Positions 50,526 through 59,610 of a DNA stretch of 64,000 nt are shown one piece after another. Origin of the DNA: Gemmatimonadetes bacterium bin94 (GTDB lineage Bacteria > Gemmatimonadota > Gemmatimonadetes > Longimicrobiales > Gaopeijiaceae); NCBI GenBank assembly GCA_002238865.1, contig MPNE01000016.1, forward strand, positions 1 through 64,000, written 5' to 3'. Made by a program: the position numbers and the translations under genes. The notes below the pieces were generated by a model. It worked only from the letters and a program-made list of their open reading frames with translations, was not told the DNA's origin and ran no database searches. Each line of letters starts with the position of its first letter. Position 1 is the stretch's first letter.

Positions 50526-52823
50526 ATGAGCGGCGTCTTCGAGTTCCTCTTCAAGTACCGTCCCGTCCTCTACCAGGAGGGCGACTTCACGTTTCTTTCG
50601 CCCTGGCCGCTGGGAACGATGGCGATCATCGCCGCGGTGCTCGCGGTGCCCGCGGTGCTCACCTACGCCCGCGCCCGCGGCAAGAGCCGGGCAGCCGACC
50701 GCTGGGTGCTGGCAACTCTCCGGGGCGCGGCGTTCATCCTGCTGTTCTTCATCGTCATGCAACCGGGGCTGGTGCTGACGTCGGTCGTGCCGCAGCGGAA
50801 CTTCCTGGCCGTGCTCGTCGACGACTCCCGCAGCATGACCATCGACGACCGGGACGGATCCTCCCGCGCGGAGAAGGCCGCGGGGCTCCTCGATCCGGAG
50901 GGCGACCTGGTCGATGCGCTCAACGAGGACTTCGCCGTCCGCTACTTCCGCTTCTCGTCCGCGCCGGCAAGGATCGACGGCGTGGACGCGCTGACGTTCG
51001 ACGGCAGCAACACGCGGATCGGCAGTGCGCTGGACTACGCCCGCAACGAGCTGCAGGGCGTGCCGCTCTCGGGCGTGGTGGTCGTCTCCGACGGCGGGGA
51101 CAACACCGACGAAGCCCTCAGCGAGGCGCTGCTCCCGCTCCGCGCCGCGTCGGTGCCCGTCTTCACGGTCGGATTGGGGGACGAAGAGATGGAAGCCGAC
51201 GTGCAGGCCAGCCGCGCGGAGGTGCCGGAGCAGGCGCTGGCAGGCACCTCGATGGTGGTCACCGTGATCGTGGACGCCCGCGGGTTCGCGGGGCGCACGG
51301 TTCCTATCGTGGTCGAGGACATGGGCCGGATCGTCGCCACCGAGGAAGTGACCCTACCGGACGACGGGCAGCCACTCGTCGCACCGATCGCGATCACGCT
51401 GGACACCGAGGGCGCCCGCGAGCTGACCTTCAGGATCCCGGGGCAGCCGGGCGAACGCGTCCTGGAGAACAACGAACTGCACGCGGTGGTGCAGGTCCGG
51501 AACCGTACCGAGAAGATCCTCTACTTCGAGGGCGAGCCCCGCCACGAGGTCGCCTTCATGCTCCGCGCCGTGCGCCACGACGAGAACCTGCAGGTCGTGC
51601 TTCTCCAGCGCACCGCCGAGAACAAGTTCTTCCGTCGCAACCTGGATGACCCGCTCGAACTCGTGCAGGGCTTCCCCACGACCCGCGAAGAGCTCTACCG
51701 CTACCGCGCGCTCGTGCTGGGGTCGGTCGAGGCCAGCTTCTTCACCCACGACCAGCTCGACATGATCGCGGACTTCGTGAGCGCCCGCGGCGGCACGCTG
51801 CTCATGCTGGGAGGCCGCCGCGCCCTTTCCGAGGGGGGCTACCAGGGGACCCCGCTCGAAGACGTCCTCCCGGTCGTGCTGAACGAACCCGGGTCGTCCA
51901 CGCCGACCGAACGGCTGGCCTTCGTCAAGGTCGCGCCCACCCCCGCCGGAGCGAACCACCCGGCCACAAGGATCGAAGGCACGGTCGAGCAGTCCGCCGC
52001 GAGGTGGGACTCGCTGCCGCCGGTGACCACGACCAACGTCGTGACGGGGCTGAAGCCGGGGGCGACCGAACTGCTCGAGGGCACGGTGGTCGACGGGGGC
52101 GACGGGGTGGAACCGGACCGCGTGGTGATGGCGTTCCAGGGGTACGGCAAGGGTCGCTCGATGGTGCTCGCGGTGCAGGACACCTGGCTGTGGCAGATGG
52201 ACCACACGGTCCCGATCGAGGACCAGAGCCACGAGACCTTCTGGAAGCAGCTGCTGCGCTGGCTGGTGTCCGAGACGCCGGACCCGGTCGAGGCCCAGCC
52301 CGAGCGCGAGTCGGTGGAGGTCGGCGAGCCGGTTACCCTCGAGGCCACCGTGCTGGACGAGGGCTTCGTGGAGGTGAACGGCGCACTCGTGACTGCCCGC
52401 GTGACAACCCCCACCGGCGAGGCGCGCGACCTGCCGATGGAGTGGTCGGTCACCGAAGACGGCAAGTACGCCGTTTCGTTCACGCCCGATATGGAAGGGC
52501 TCTTCGAGGTGTCGGTGGACGCTGGCCGGGACACGGTCGCTCTCGGTTCGGCCGACACGAGCGTGCGCGTGGCCCCCGGCGGCGAGGAGTACCGCAATCC
52601 TCACCAGCGCCGAAGCCTCATGGAGCGCATCGCCGATGAGACCGGCGGCCGCTACTACACCGCGGAAACCGCAAACCGGCTGCCCGAGGACCTGCAGTTC
52701 AGCGGCGGCGGCGTCACCGTCACCGAGGAGCGCGACCTGTGGGACATGCCGGTCCTCTTCCTGCTGCTCGCAGGGTTGCTGGGGGCGGAGTGGGGATACA
52801 GGCGGAAGCGGGGGTTGGCGTGA
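50526..52823 (+). CDS. Membrane protein with VWA and amidotransferase-like domains
   Basis: Predicted 765 aa from ATG 50526. Two N-terminal helices (LGTMAIIAAVLAVPAVLTYA and TLRGAAFILLFFIVMQPGLVL) and one at the C-terminus (MPVLFLLLAGLLGAEWGY) anchor it. The VWA domain has a complete MIDAS-type DxSxS (VDDSRSMTIDD) and VVVVSDGGDNTDEA. A class I glutamine-amidotransferase-like domain follows (YRALVLGSVEASFFTHDQLDMIADFVSARGG, LLMLGGRRALSEGG), then beta-sandwich domains. The architecture matches BatA-like proteins expected to work with MoxR ATPases. The stop overlaps the caspase-like start (GTGA). Confidence 0.84.
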   Translation: MSGVFEFLFKYRPVLYQEGDFTFLSPWPLGTMAIIAAVLAVPAVLTYARARGKSRAADRWVLATLRGAAFILLFFIVMQPGLVLTSVVPQRNFLAVLVDDSRSMTIDDRDGSSRAEKAAGLLDPEGDLVDALNEDFAVRYFRFSSAPARIDGVDALTFDGSNTRIGSALDYARNELQGVPLSGVVVVSDGGDNTDEALSEALLPLRAASVPVFTVGLGDEEMEADVQASRAEVPEQALAGTSMVVTVIVDARGFAGRTVPIVVEDMGRIVATEEVTLPDDGQPLVAPIAITLDTEGARELTFRIPGQPGERVLENNELHAVVQVRNRTEKILYFEGEPRHEVAFMLRAVRHDENLQVVLLQRTAENKFFRRNLDDPLELVQGFPTTREELYRYRALVLGSVEASFFTHDQLDMIADFVSARGGTLLMLGGRRALSEGGYQGTPLEDVLPVVLNEPGSSTPTERLAFVKVAPTPAGANHPATRIEGTVEQSAARWDSLPPVTTTNVVTGLKPGATELLEGTVVDGGDGVEPDRVVMAFQGYGKGRSMVLAVQDTWLWQMDHTVPIEDQSHETFWKQLLRWLVSETPDPVEAQPERESVEVGEPVTLEATVLDEGFVEVNGALVTARVTTPTGEARDLPMEWSVTEDGKYAVSFTPDMEGLFEVSVDAGRDTVALGSADTSVRVAPGGEEYRNPHQRRSLMERIADETGGRYYTAETANRLPEDLQFSGGGVTVTEERDLWDMPVLFLLLAGLLGAEWGYRRKRGLA

Positions 52824-53830
52824 AGAGCGGCGCGGGCCTCCCGGCCGCCACGGCGGCGCTCCTGGCCACCGCCCTGCTTCCGGCGGCGCTCATCGCGCAG
52901 AACACCCATGTGCTCCTGATCTCGGGGCTGGGCGGCGAAGCTCGCTACTCGGAAGCGTTTCACGGCTGGCTGAGCCGCTTCGCCGACGCGGCGACGGAGA
53001 AGCACGGCGTCCCCCCGGAGAGGATCACCTATCTGGGCGAGAACACCGACCTCGACCCCACGCGCATCCGCGCGCGGTCGACCGCCGACAACATCCGGGC
53101 CGCGTTTGCGGAGATCGCCGCCTCCATGGCCCCCGCGGACGAGTTCGTCGTCCTCCTCGCGGGCCACGGGACGTTCAGAGACGAGACGGCGCGCTTCAAC
53201 ATCCCGGGACCGGACCTGACCCCCGACGAATGGAACGGCCTGCTGGCGGGTCTCGGGGACCGCCGCGTCACCTTCGTCAACACGGCGAGCGCCTCGGGGC
53301 CATTCGTCGGGGCGCTGTCCGCGCCGAACCGGACCATCATCACCGCGACCCGGACCGGGAGGGAGCGCAACATGACCCGCTTCGGGCTCCATTTCGTGGA
53401 CGCGTTCGCGGACGACGGCGCCGACGCGGACAAGGATTCCCGCATCTCGATGCTGGAGGCGTTCGGCTACGCGCTGCGAGAGGTCCAGCGCGAGTACGAG
53501 GGCGACAACCAGCTCCTGACCGAGCACGCTGTACTGGACGACAACGGCGACAGCGAGGGCAGCCGGGAGATGGACGACCTGGAGGGAGACGGCGCGCTGG
53601 CCCGCACGGTTTTCCTGGCGTCGATGGGAGGAGCCGCGGGCGACGACGCCGTGACCCCGGCGCTGCGCGCGCTCTACCAGGAAAAGGCCGCCATCGAGGC
53701 GCGGATCGCCGAGTTGCGGAGCGTGAAGGCGCAGCTGCCGCTGGAGCGGTACGAGGACGAGCTGGAAGCGCTTCTGGTGGAGCTCGCGCTCAAGAATCGT
53801 GAGATTCGGGCGGGCGGGGGGAGTGGGTAG
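52820..53830 (+). CDS. Caspase/legumain-like (C13-type) fold protein lacking the catalytic Cys
   Basis: Predicted 336 aa from GTG 52820. A signal peptide (AATAALLATALLPAALIAQ) is followed by HVLLISGLGGEARYSEAF, the peptidase C13-like opening strand. The His of the dyad is H116 (LLAGHGTFRDE). The second strand, where a catalytic Cys should follow the hydrophobic run, reads RVTFVNTASASGPFVGAL, with no Cys. The protein is therefore probably inactive as a protease, although the fold is kept. A C-terminal coiled coil (YQEKAAIEARIAELRSVKAQLPLERYEDELEALLVELAL) suggests oligomerisation. It sits between the VWA protein and the TPR metalloprotease. Confidence 0.76.
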   Translation: MKSGAGLPAATAALLATALLPAALIAQNTHVLLISGLGGEARYSEAFHGWLSRFADAATEKHGVPPERITYLGENTDLDPTRIRARSTADNIRAAFAEIAASMAPADEFVVLLAGHGTFRDETARFNIPGPDLTPDEWNGLLAGLGDRRVTFVNTASASGPFVGALSAPNRTIITATRTGRERNMTRFGLHFVDAFADDGADADKDSRISMLEAFGYALREVQREYEGDNQLLTEHAVLDDNGDSEGSREMDDLEGDGALARTVFLASMGGAAGDDAVTPALRALYQEKAAIEARIAELRSVKAQLPLERYEDELEALLVELALKNREIRAGGGSG

Positions 53831-53840
53831 GGCTCCCGGC

Positions 53841-56534
53841 ATGCGTGCGGCTCCAACCCTTCTGCTCGGCCTCGCCAGCGGCGCGATTCTGGTGGTGGCA
53901 TCGCCGCCGGATGTCCTGGCTGCCGCCGCGCCGCACGCCCCACAAGCCGCGGCCGTGGGCCAGGAAGCCGCCGGGTTTGCCGCGCTGCGGGCAGGGCGCT
54001 ACGACGAGGCCGTGCGGGAGTTGCGCCCGGCAGCCCTCGATGGGGGCGCCGCCGCGGTATCCGGGTGGGTCACGGCGCTGCGGGAGACCGGCGACTACGA
54101 GAGCGCCGTCGAGGCAGCCGAACGGGGGGTGCAGCGCGGCGTGACCGGAGCGCGCGCGCTCCTCGGGGCCGCGCTGATGGACGTTGGCCGTGTGCGCGAG
54201 GCGCGCACCGCGCTGGAGGCGGGGGCCGGGGAGCGGGGGGTGGCGGGAGCGCTGGCACGGGTCGAACTGGGGATCCTGGAGTACCGCTACGGCGACCGTG
54301 ACGTCGCCCGCGCCCTCTTCGACGGATTCATCGACTACTACAACAGCGCACGGAGCCTCTCGGCGGCGGAGCTCACGGCGGTGGGGCGCGCGCTCGTCCA
54401 CCTGTCCCGCTGGAACTACGAGTACGCCCACGACGCGCTGACCGCCCTGGTCGAAGCGGTCGCGGCCGGGCCCCTGGACCACACGGCCCGGCTCGCCATC
54501 GCCCAGCTCTTCCTGGAACGCTACGACGCCAACGAGGCGGCGGCCGCCTTCCAGGAAGTCCTCGCGGAAAACCCGTCCCACCCGGCGGCGCTTCTCGGCC
54601 TGGCCCGCGTGGCGCGCCTTGAAGGCGGCGGCGATCCGGTGGCGGCGCTGGAAGGGGCGCTGGCCACCAACCCGAAGCTGGCGGGTGCCCGCACCCTCAT
54701 GTCCCGCCTGCGCCTCATGGACGGGAACCGGGGCGAGGCGCTGGAGGAAGTGGACCGCGTCCTGGAGGTCAACGGAAGCGACCTGGACGCGCTGGGGACA
54801 AGGGCCGCGATCCTGCACCTGGCAGGGGACGATTCCGGATTCGGCGCAGTCATGCGGCGGATCCGCTCGCTCACCGGGTCGCCCACCGCGCCCTACCTGG
54901 TCCTCGCCGAGCTCGCCGCCGACCATCGCAAGTACCGAGACGCGCTCGCTTTTGCGCGCGCCGCCACCGAGGCCGACGCCGACAGCTGGACCGGGTGGGG
55001 CCTCATGGGGTTGAACCAGGTCCGCCTGGGACGGGTCGAGGAGGGCCGGATCAACCTGGAGCGGGCGTTCGCCGGAGATCCCTTCAACCTCTGGTTCAAG
55101 AACACCCTGGACCTGTTGGACACCTTCACCGAGTATCGCGTGGTCGAGACGCCGCACTTCCGGCTGGTGCTGCACACTTCGGAGGCCGACCTCCTGGCGC
55201 CATACATGGAGCCCATCGCCGAACGCGCGTACGAGGAGATGTCACGGCGGTACGGCTACACTCCCGCCGAACCGATCCGGGTCGAGGTCTACCCGCGCCA
55301 CGCCGACTTCTCGGTACGCACGGTCGGCCTGGTGGGGATCGGCGCGCTGGGGGTGAGCTTCGGGCCCGCGCTCGCCATGGACTCGCCGGCCGCGCGGGGC
55401 CGGGGCGACTTCAACTGGGCCTCCACCCTGTGGCACGAGATCGCCCACTCATTCCACATCGGCGTGTCCGACAGCGAGGTGCCGAGATGGTTCTCGGAAG
55501 GGTTGGCCGTGCACGAGCAGCGCAAGGCGGCCGCCGGTTGGGGGCATCAGGCCGGCGTTGGCTTCATCCGGTCGCTGGCGTCGGGGGAGATGCGGCCCGT
55601 GAGCGAGCTGGACAGGGGGTTTTCGAGCCCGCGCCACCCCGGAGAAGTGGTCGAGAGCTACTACCAGGCCTCGCTCGTCTTCGAACTCATCGAGGAGCGG
55701 CACGGCTTTGGGGCCATCGTGGAGATGCTGCTGGCGTACCGTGACGGAGCCACCAACGCCGACGCGTTCGAGACCGCGCTGGGGGTCCGCCTGGAGGACT
55801 TCGACGACGACTTCGAGGACTTCCTGAAGGACCGCTTCGCGGCCGCGCTGGCCTCGGTGGGAGGGGAGCAGCCCGACGGGATGGTCGGTCCGATGGGCCT
55901 CGTGGCCGTACCCGACATCGCCACCCTCGAGGCCGCGGTCGTGCGCAATCCCCGCCGCTTCGCGCCCCGCATGGCCCTCGGGCAGGCCCTGTTCCGGGAA
56001 GATCGCCGCGCGGAGGCGGCGGAACACTTCGAGGCCGCGCTCGAGATGTTCCCCCAGTACGGCGGTCCCGACGGCGCGCACTGGTTCCTGGGCCGGATCA
56101 GGGAGGCGGAGGGCGACGCGGCGGCGGCGATCGCGCACTACCGGGCCCTCCTCGGCCTCAACGAGAGCCACTACGACGCGCGCACGGCGCTGGCCGGGCT
56201 CCTGAGCGGCGGAGGGGACCCGGCGGGGGCGGCCGAGGCGTTGCGACACGTCGCCTACATCCACCCCTACGAGATCGAGGACCACGAGCGCCTGGCCACC
56301 TGGATGGAAGCGGCAGGCGACCTTGACGGCGCCGTCGCCGAGCGGCGCGCGATCGTCGCGCTCGACCCCGTGGACAGGGCGGCTGCCCACTTCCGGCTGG
56401 CACTCGCCCTCCATCTGAACGGAGACCCGGCCGGGGCGCGAAGCGCGGTGCTCGCAGCGCTCGAGATCGCCCCCAACTACGAGGCAGCGCTCGATCTGCT
56501 GCTGGAGCTGCGCCGGGGAGGGCAGCGCCGATGA
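53841..56534 (+). CDS. TPR-repeat protein with a peptidase-MA-like zinc protease domain
   Basis: Predicted 897 aa from ATG 53841; a GTG at 53823 is possible. After a signal peptide (LLLGLASGAILVVASP) there are TPR-like repeats (residues about 45-400), then a gluzincin domain: TLWHEIAHSFHIG with H532, E533, H536, followed by WFSEGLAVHEQ supplying the third ligand Glu. More TPRs close the protein (AAEHFEAALEMFPQYGG and later). This is the peptidase_MA_2/TPR arrangement of exported proteins of unknown substrate. Unlike its neighbours it keeps a full catalytic motif. ATGA overlap with the second DUF4159 gene. Confidence 0.85.
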   Translation: MRAAPTLLLGLASGAILVVASPPDVLAAAAPHAPQAAAVGQEAAGFAALRAGRYDEAVRELRPAALDGGAAAVSGWVTALRETGDYESAVEAAERGVQRGVTGARALLGAALMDVGRVREARTALEAGAGERGVAGALARVELGILEYRYGDRDVARALFDGFIDYYNSARSLSAAELTAVGRALVHLSRWNYEYAHDALTALVEAVAAGPLDHTARLAIAQLFLERYDANEAAAAFQEVLAENPSHPAALLGLARVARLEGGGDPVAALEGALATNPKLAGARTLMSRLRLMDGNRGEALEEVDRVLEVNGSDLDALGTRAAILHLAGDDSGFGAVMRRIRSLTGSPTAPYLVLAELAADHRKYRDALAFARAATEADADSWTGWGLMGLNQVRLGRVEEGRINLERAFAGDPFNLWFKNTLDLLDTFTEYRVVETPHFRLVLHTSEADLLAPYMEPIAERAYEEMSRRYGYTPAEPIRVEVYPRHADFSVRTVGLVGIGALGVSFGPALAMDSPAARGRGDFNWASTLWHEIAHSFHIGVSDSEVPRWFSEGLAVHEQRKAAAGWGHQAGVGFIRSLASGEMRPVSELDRGFSSPRHPGEVVESYYQASLVFELIEERHGFGAIVEMLLAYRDGATNADAFETALGVRLEDFDDDFEDFLKDRFAAALASVGGEQPDGMVGPMGLVAVPDIATLEAAVVRNPRRFAPRMALGQALFREDRRAEAAEHFEAALEMFPQYGGPDGAHWFLGRIREAEGDAAAAIAHYRALLGLNESHYDARTALAGLLSGGGDPAGAAEALRHVAYIHPYEIEDHERLATWMEAAGDLDGAVAERRAIVALDPVDRAAAHFRLALALHLNGDPAGARSAVLAALEIAPNYEAALDLLLELRRGGQRR

Positions 56535-57409
56535 CGAAGCCGTCCCTTGCCCGGCTCGCCGTGTTTGCAGGGCTCGGGATCCTCGTGGCGGGCACCGGGC
56601 TGCTCGCCGGCGGACCCGAAAAGCGGTCCGCCGACCGGACCGGGGCCCTCGCCAACGACACGCACGCATTCCGGGAATCCGCACCCGCCCCGGTTTTCGC
56701 GGCCGACCCGTCGAGTTCGGTCCAGGACTTCCCAGGAGTGCCCTACGACGGCACCTACACCTTCGTCCGCATCCGCTTCAACACCCGGGGCAACCGGGGC
56801 TTTCGCCGGGGCTTCGGTCGCGGCGGCGGCCCGGGCTGGGCGCACGACTACCCGTACGCCGACGACAATTTCATCAAGATCCTCGACGAGGTGACGCTGC
56901 TGGGCCCCAACACCGAGGGCACGAACGTCCTCGACGCGAGCGACCCCGAGCTGCACCGCTACCCGATCGCGTACGTCTCGGAGCCGGGGGAGTGGGCTCC
57001 CACCCAGGCCGAGGCCGACAACCTGGCCGCGTACCTGCGGAAGGGCGGCTTTCTGATCCTCGACGACTTCCGCAGCGACTACGAATGGAGCAACGTCGAG
57101 GCCATCTTCAATGTGCTCCTCCCGGGCCACCGCTTCCGCGTGCTCGACGTCGAGGAGCCCATCTTCAGCTCGTTCTTCGAGATCGAGACCCTTGAGCTTC
57201 CGCCGCCCACATTCCAGCAGTACGAGCCCCTGTTTCTCGGTCTCCACGAGGACGACGACCCCGAAGGCCGCCTGATGGTCATCGCCAACTTCAACAACGA
57301 CATCGGCGACTACTGGGAGTACTCGGACCTGGGCTACGTCCCCATCGACCTGTCCAACGAGGCGTACAAGTTCGGCGTCAACTACGTGATTTACGCGATG
57401 AACCGGTAG
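56531..57409 (+). CDS. DUF4159 protein (second of two), exported
   Basis: Predicted 292 aa from ATG 56531, overlapping the TPR-protease stop. A signal/anchor (LAVFAGLGILVAGTGLLAGG) precedes the domain: YTFVRIRFNTRGNRGF, DYPYADDNFIKILDEVTLLG, VLDASDPELHRYPIAYVSE, LAAYLRKGGFLILDDFRSDYEW and ending FGVNYVIYAMNR. It is clearly paralogous to the gene at 49628 but well diverged. The Arg/Gly-rich motif NRGFRRGFGRGGGPG corresponds to the GRGGWGRRG of the first copy. A gap of about 200 nt separates it from the MoxR gene, which probably has its own promoter. Confidence 0.84.
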   Translation: MTKPSLARLAVFAGLGILVAGTGLLAGGPEKRSADRTGALANDTHAFRESAPAPVFAADPSSSVQDFPGVPYDGTYTFVRIRFNTRGNRGFRRGFGRGGGPGWAHDYPYADDNFIKILDEVTLLGPNTEGTNVLDASDPELHRYPIAYVSEPGEWAPTQAEADNLAAYLRKGGFLILDDFRSDYEWSNVEAIFNVLLPGHRFRVLDVEEPIFSSFFEIETLELPPPTFQQYEPLFLGLHEDDDPEGRLMVIANFNNDIGDYWEYSDLGYVPIDLSNEAYKFGVNYVIYAMNR

Positions 57410-57606
57410 GACGCTTCGCTGCGGCGCGCGGTGGTCAGCCAACGGATCGCACGTCCCGGCTGTCATACACATGGACTGCGCGTTCCGTTTGTCCGCCCAA
57501 CATTCGACCGATTAGCTTTCCCGCATGCCGCCGTGGCGCGGGCCGCTCTACAGGAGCGCCTGCCCCGGCATTGCCGACCAACAGACCCCTTCAGCGCTGG
57601 CCGACC

Positions 57607-58638
57607 GTGACCGAAACCCTGACAGCCCCCGCCCCCGAGCCCATGGCCGACGTCGCCCTCGCCCGCCGCATCCAGGAGGGGCGCGAGAAGATCCTCGACG
57701 AGGTCCGCAAGATCATCATCGGACAGGACGAAGCCGTCGAGCAGGTTCTGCTGACCCTGTTCGTGGGCGGCAACAGCCTCCTGGTCGGGGTGCCCGGACT
57801 TGCCAAGACGCTGCTGATCCACTCGATCGCACAGGTGCTGGATCTGGACTTCTCCCGCATCCAGTTCACGCCGGACCTGATGCCGTCGGACATCACGGGC
57901 ACCGATATCATCCAGCAGCGGGGAGACGGAAGCCGCGGGCTGGAATTCGCGGCCGGGCCCATCTTCGCCAACGTGGTCCTCGCCGACGAGATCAACCGCA
58001 CGCCGCCGAAGACCCAGGCCGCCCTTCTGGAGGCCATGCAGGAGCATCGGGTCACCGTGCAGGCCAACACCTACGAACTCGACCCGCCCTTCTATGTCTT
58101 TGCGACACAGAACCCGATCGAACTGGAAGGCACCTACCCGCTGCCCGAGGCACAGCTGGACCGGTTCATGTTCCACATCCGAATGGAACACCTCGAAGAG
58201 GACGAGGAGATGCAGGTCGTTCAGGAGACCACTGACGAGGAGGAGCCCGAGCTGAGCCCGGTGGTCTCCAAGGCTGACCTGATCGCCTTTCAGGATCTGG
58301 TGCGCCGCGTCCCGGTCGCAGAGCCGGTCATGCGCTACGCGGTCAACCTGGTGCGCGCCAGCCGGCCGAGTCCGAACGGTGGACATGACTTCGTGAAGAA
58401 GTGGATCTCGCACGGAGCCAGCGTGCGGGCGGCCCAGTACCTGATCCTGGGGGGAAAGGCCCGCGCGCTTACCCAGGGACGACTGACGGTGAGCTTCGAG
58501 GACATCCAGGCGCTCGCCCAGCCGGTCATGCGGCACCGCATCATCACGAACTTCCACGCCGAGTCGGAGGGGCGGACGACAGACGAGCTGGTGGCCTTGC
58601 TGCTCAAGGCGGTTCCACTCCCTGCATCCGGGATGTAG
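57607..58638 (+). CDS. MoxR-family AAA+ ATPase
   Basis: Predicted 343 aa from GTG 57607; TTG 57571 and ATG 57643 are alternatives and none has a good ribosome site. AAA motifs: Walker A GVPGLAKT, Walker B VVLADEIN, sensor 1 FATQNPIELEG, and the MoxR-specific TPDLMPSDITGTDI and PLPEAQLDRFMF with the Arg finger region. MoxR ATPases act as chaperones that load metal or remodel VWA partner proteins. Three VWA proteins are encoded around it (50526, 58696, 59607). A stretch of acidic residues (TTDEEEPELSP) marks the lid insertion. Confidence 0.92.
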   Translation: MTETLTAPAPEPMADVALARRIQEGREKILDEVRKIIIGQDEAVEQVLLTLFVGGNSLLVGVPGLAKTLLIHSIAQVLDLDFSRIQFTPDLMPSDITGTDIIQQRGDGSRGLEFAAGPIFANVVLADEINRTPPKTQAALLEAMQEHRVTVQANTYELDPPFYVFATQNPIELEGTYPLPEAQLDRFMFHIRMEHLEEDEEMQVVQETTDEEEPELSPVVSKADLIAFQDLVRRVPVAEPVMRYAVNLVRASRPSPNGGHDFVKKWISHGASVRAAQYLILGGKARALTQGRLTVSFEDIQALAQPVMRHRIITNFHAESEGRTTDELVALLLKAVPLPASGM

Positions 58639-58695
58639 GGGGCGATGACCCACACGCTCACGGAGCCCACTGGCCCACAGGCCGACGGGTAAGCG

Positions 58696-59610
58696 ATGGC
58701 CACCACATCGCCGTCGGTGCGCGCGTCCTTCCTCGATCCCACCGTGCTGGCGAGGATCGACAACCTGGAGCTGCTCGCGCGGACGGTGGTCGACGGGTTC
58801 CTGCAGGGCATCCACCGCTCTCCCTACCTGGGCGTGAGCATGGACTTCGCCGAGCACCGCCAGTACATGCCCGGCGACGACATCCGCAGGATCGACTGGC
58901 GATTGTACGCCCGCACCGACCGGTTCTACATCAAGCAGTTCGAAGCCGAGACCAACGCCGATGTCGCGTTCCTTCTGGACACGTCGGCGTCCATGGGGTA
59001 CGGCTCCGGCGAGACGAGCAAGCTGGACTACGCCCGCTACCTGACCGCCAGCCTGGCCTACTTCTCGGCCGGGCAGAAGGACCGAGTGGGGCTCTACGCC
59101 TTCGACGACGACGTCGTGGAACACGTGCGGCCGTCGGGTGCCCACCTCGACAAGGTGCTGCACGCCGTGGCGCGGGTGAAGGCGAACCGGAAGGGAAGCT
59201 GGGACAAGCCGCTGGCGCGTGTTGCCAACACCTTCCGCCGCCGGGGAATCCTGGTCGTCGCGTCCGACTTCTACGACGATCCGAACGAGATATCCGCCGC
59301 CCTCGGCTTCTTCCGCGCCCAGGGTCACGATATGGTCGCCTTCCACATCCTGGACCCCGCCGAGATCGATTTCCCGTTCTTCCAGGCGGCCAACTTCCAG
59401 GACCTCGAAACGCGTGAAATCCTCCCCGTGACCCCGGAGAAGTACGCCACCGAGTATCAGCGGCACGTGCGTGCCCACATCGATGCGCTGGGCAAGCTGT
59501 GCGGCAAGCACGGGGTCGACTACGTGCTCCTGAACAGCTCCGAGCCCCTGGACGAGGCGCTGTATGCGTACCTGGCCTTCCGCCAGAAGAGAGTGAGGAG
59601 TCCGCGTTGA
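58696..59610 (+). CDS. DUF58 protein (VWA-like, MoxR partner)
   Basis: Predicted 304 aa from ATG 58696. The DUF58 signature YMPGDDIRRIDWRLYARTDR is exact, followed by FYIKQFEAETNADVAFLLDTSASM, which contains a MIDAS-type DTSAS. Additional motifs: KDRVGLYAFDDDV and GILVVASDFYDDP. No transmembrane segments, so it is probably cytoplasmic and membrane-associated through partners. The MoxR-DUF58-BatA order is a classic conserved cassette. Its stop overlaps the BatA-like start as TTGA. Confidence 0.92.
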   Translation: MATTSPSVRASFLDPTVLARIDNLELLARTVVDGFLQGIHRSPYLGVSMDFAEHRQYMPGDDIRRIDWRLYARTDRFYIKQFEAETNADVAFLLDTSASMGYGSGETSKLDYARYLTASLAYFSAGQKDRVGLYAFDDDVVEHVRPSGAHLDKVLHAVARVKANRKGSWDKPLARVANTFRRRGILVVASDFYDDPNEISAALGFFRAQGHDMVAFHILDPAEIDFPFFQAANFQDLETREILPVTPEKYATEYQRHVRAHIDALGKLCGKHGVDYVLLNSSEPLDEALYAYLAFRQKRVRSPR

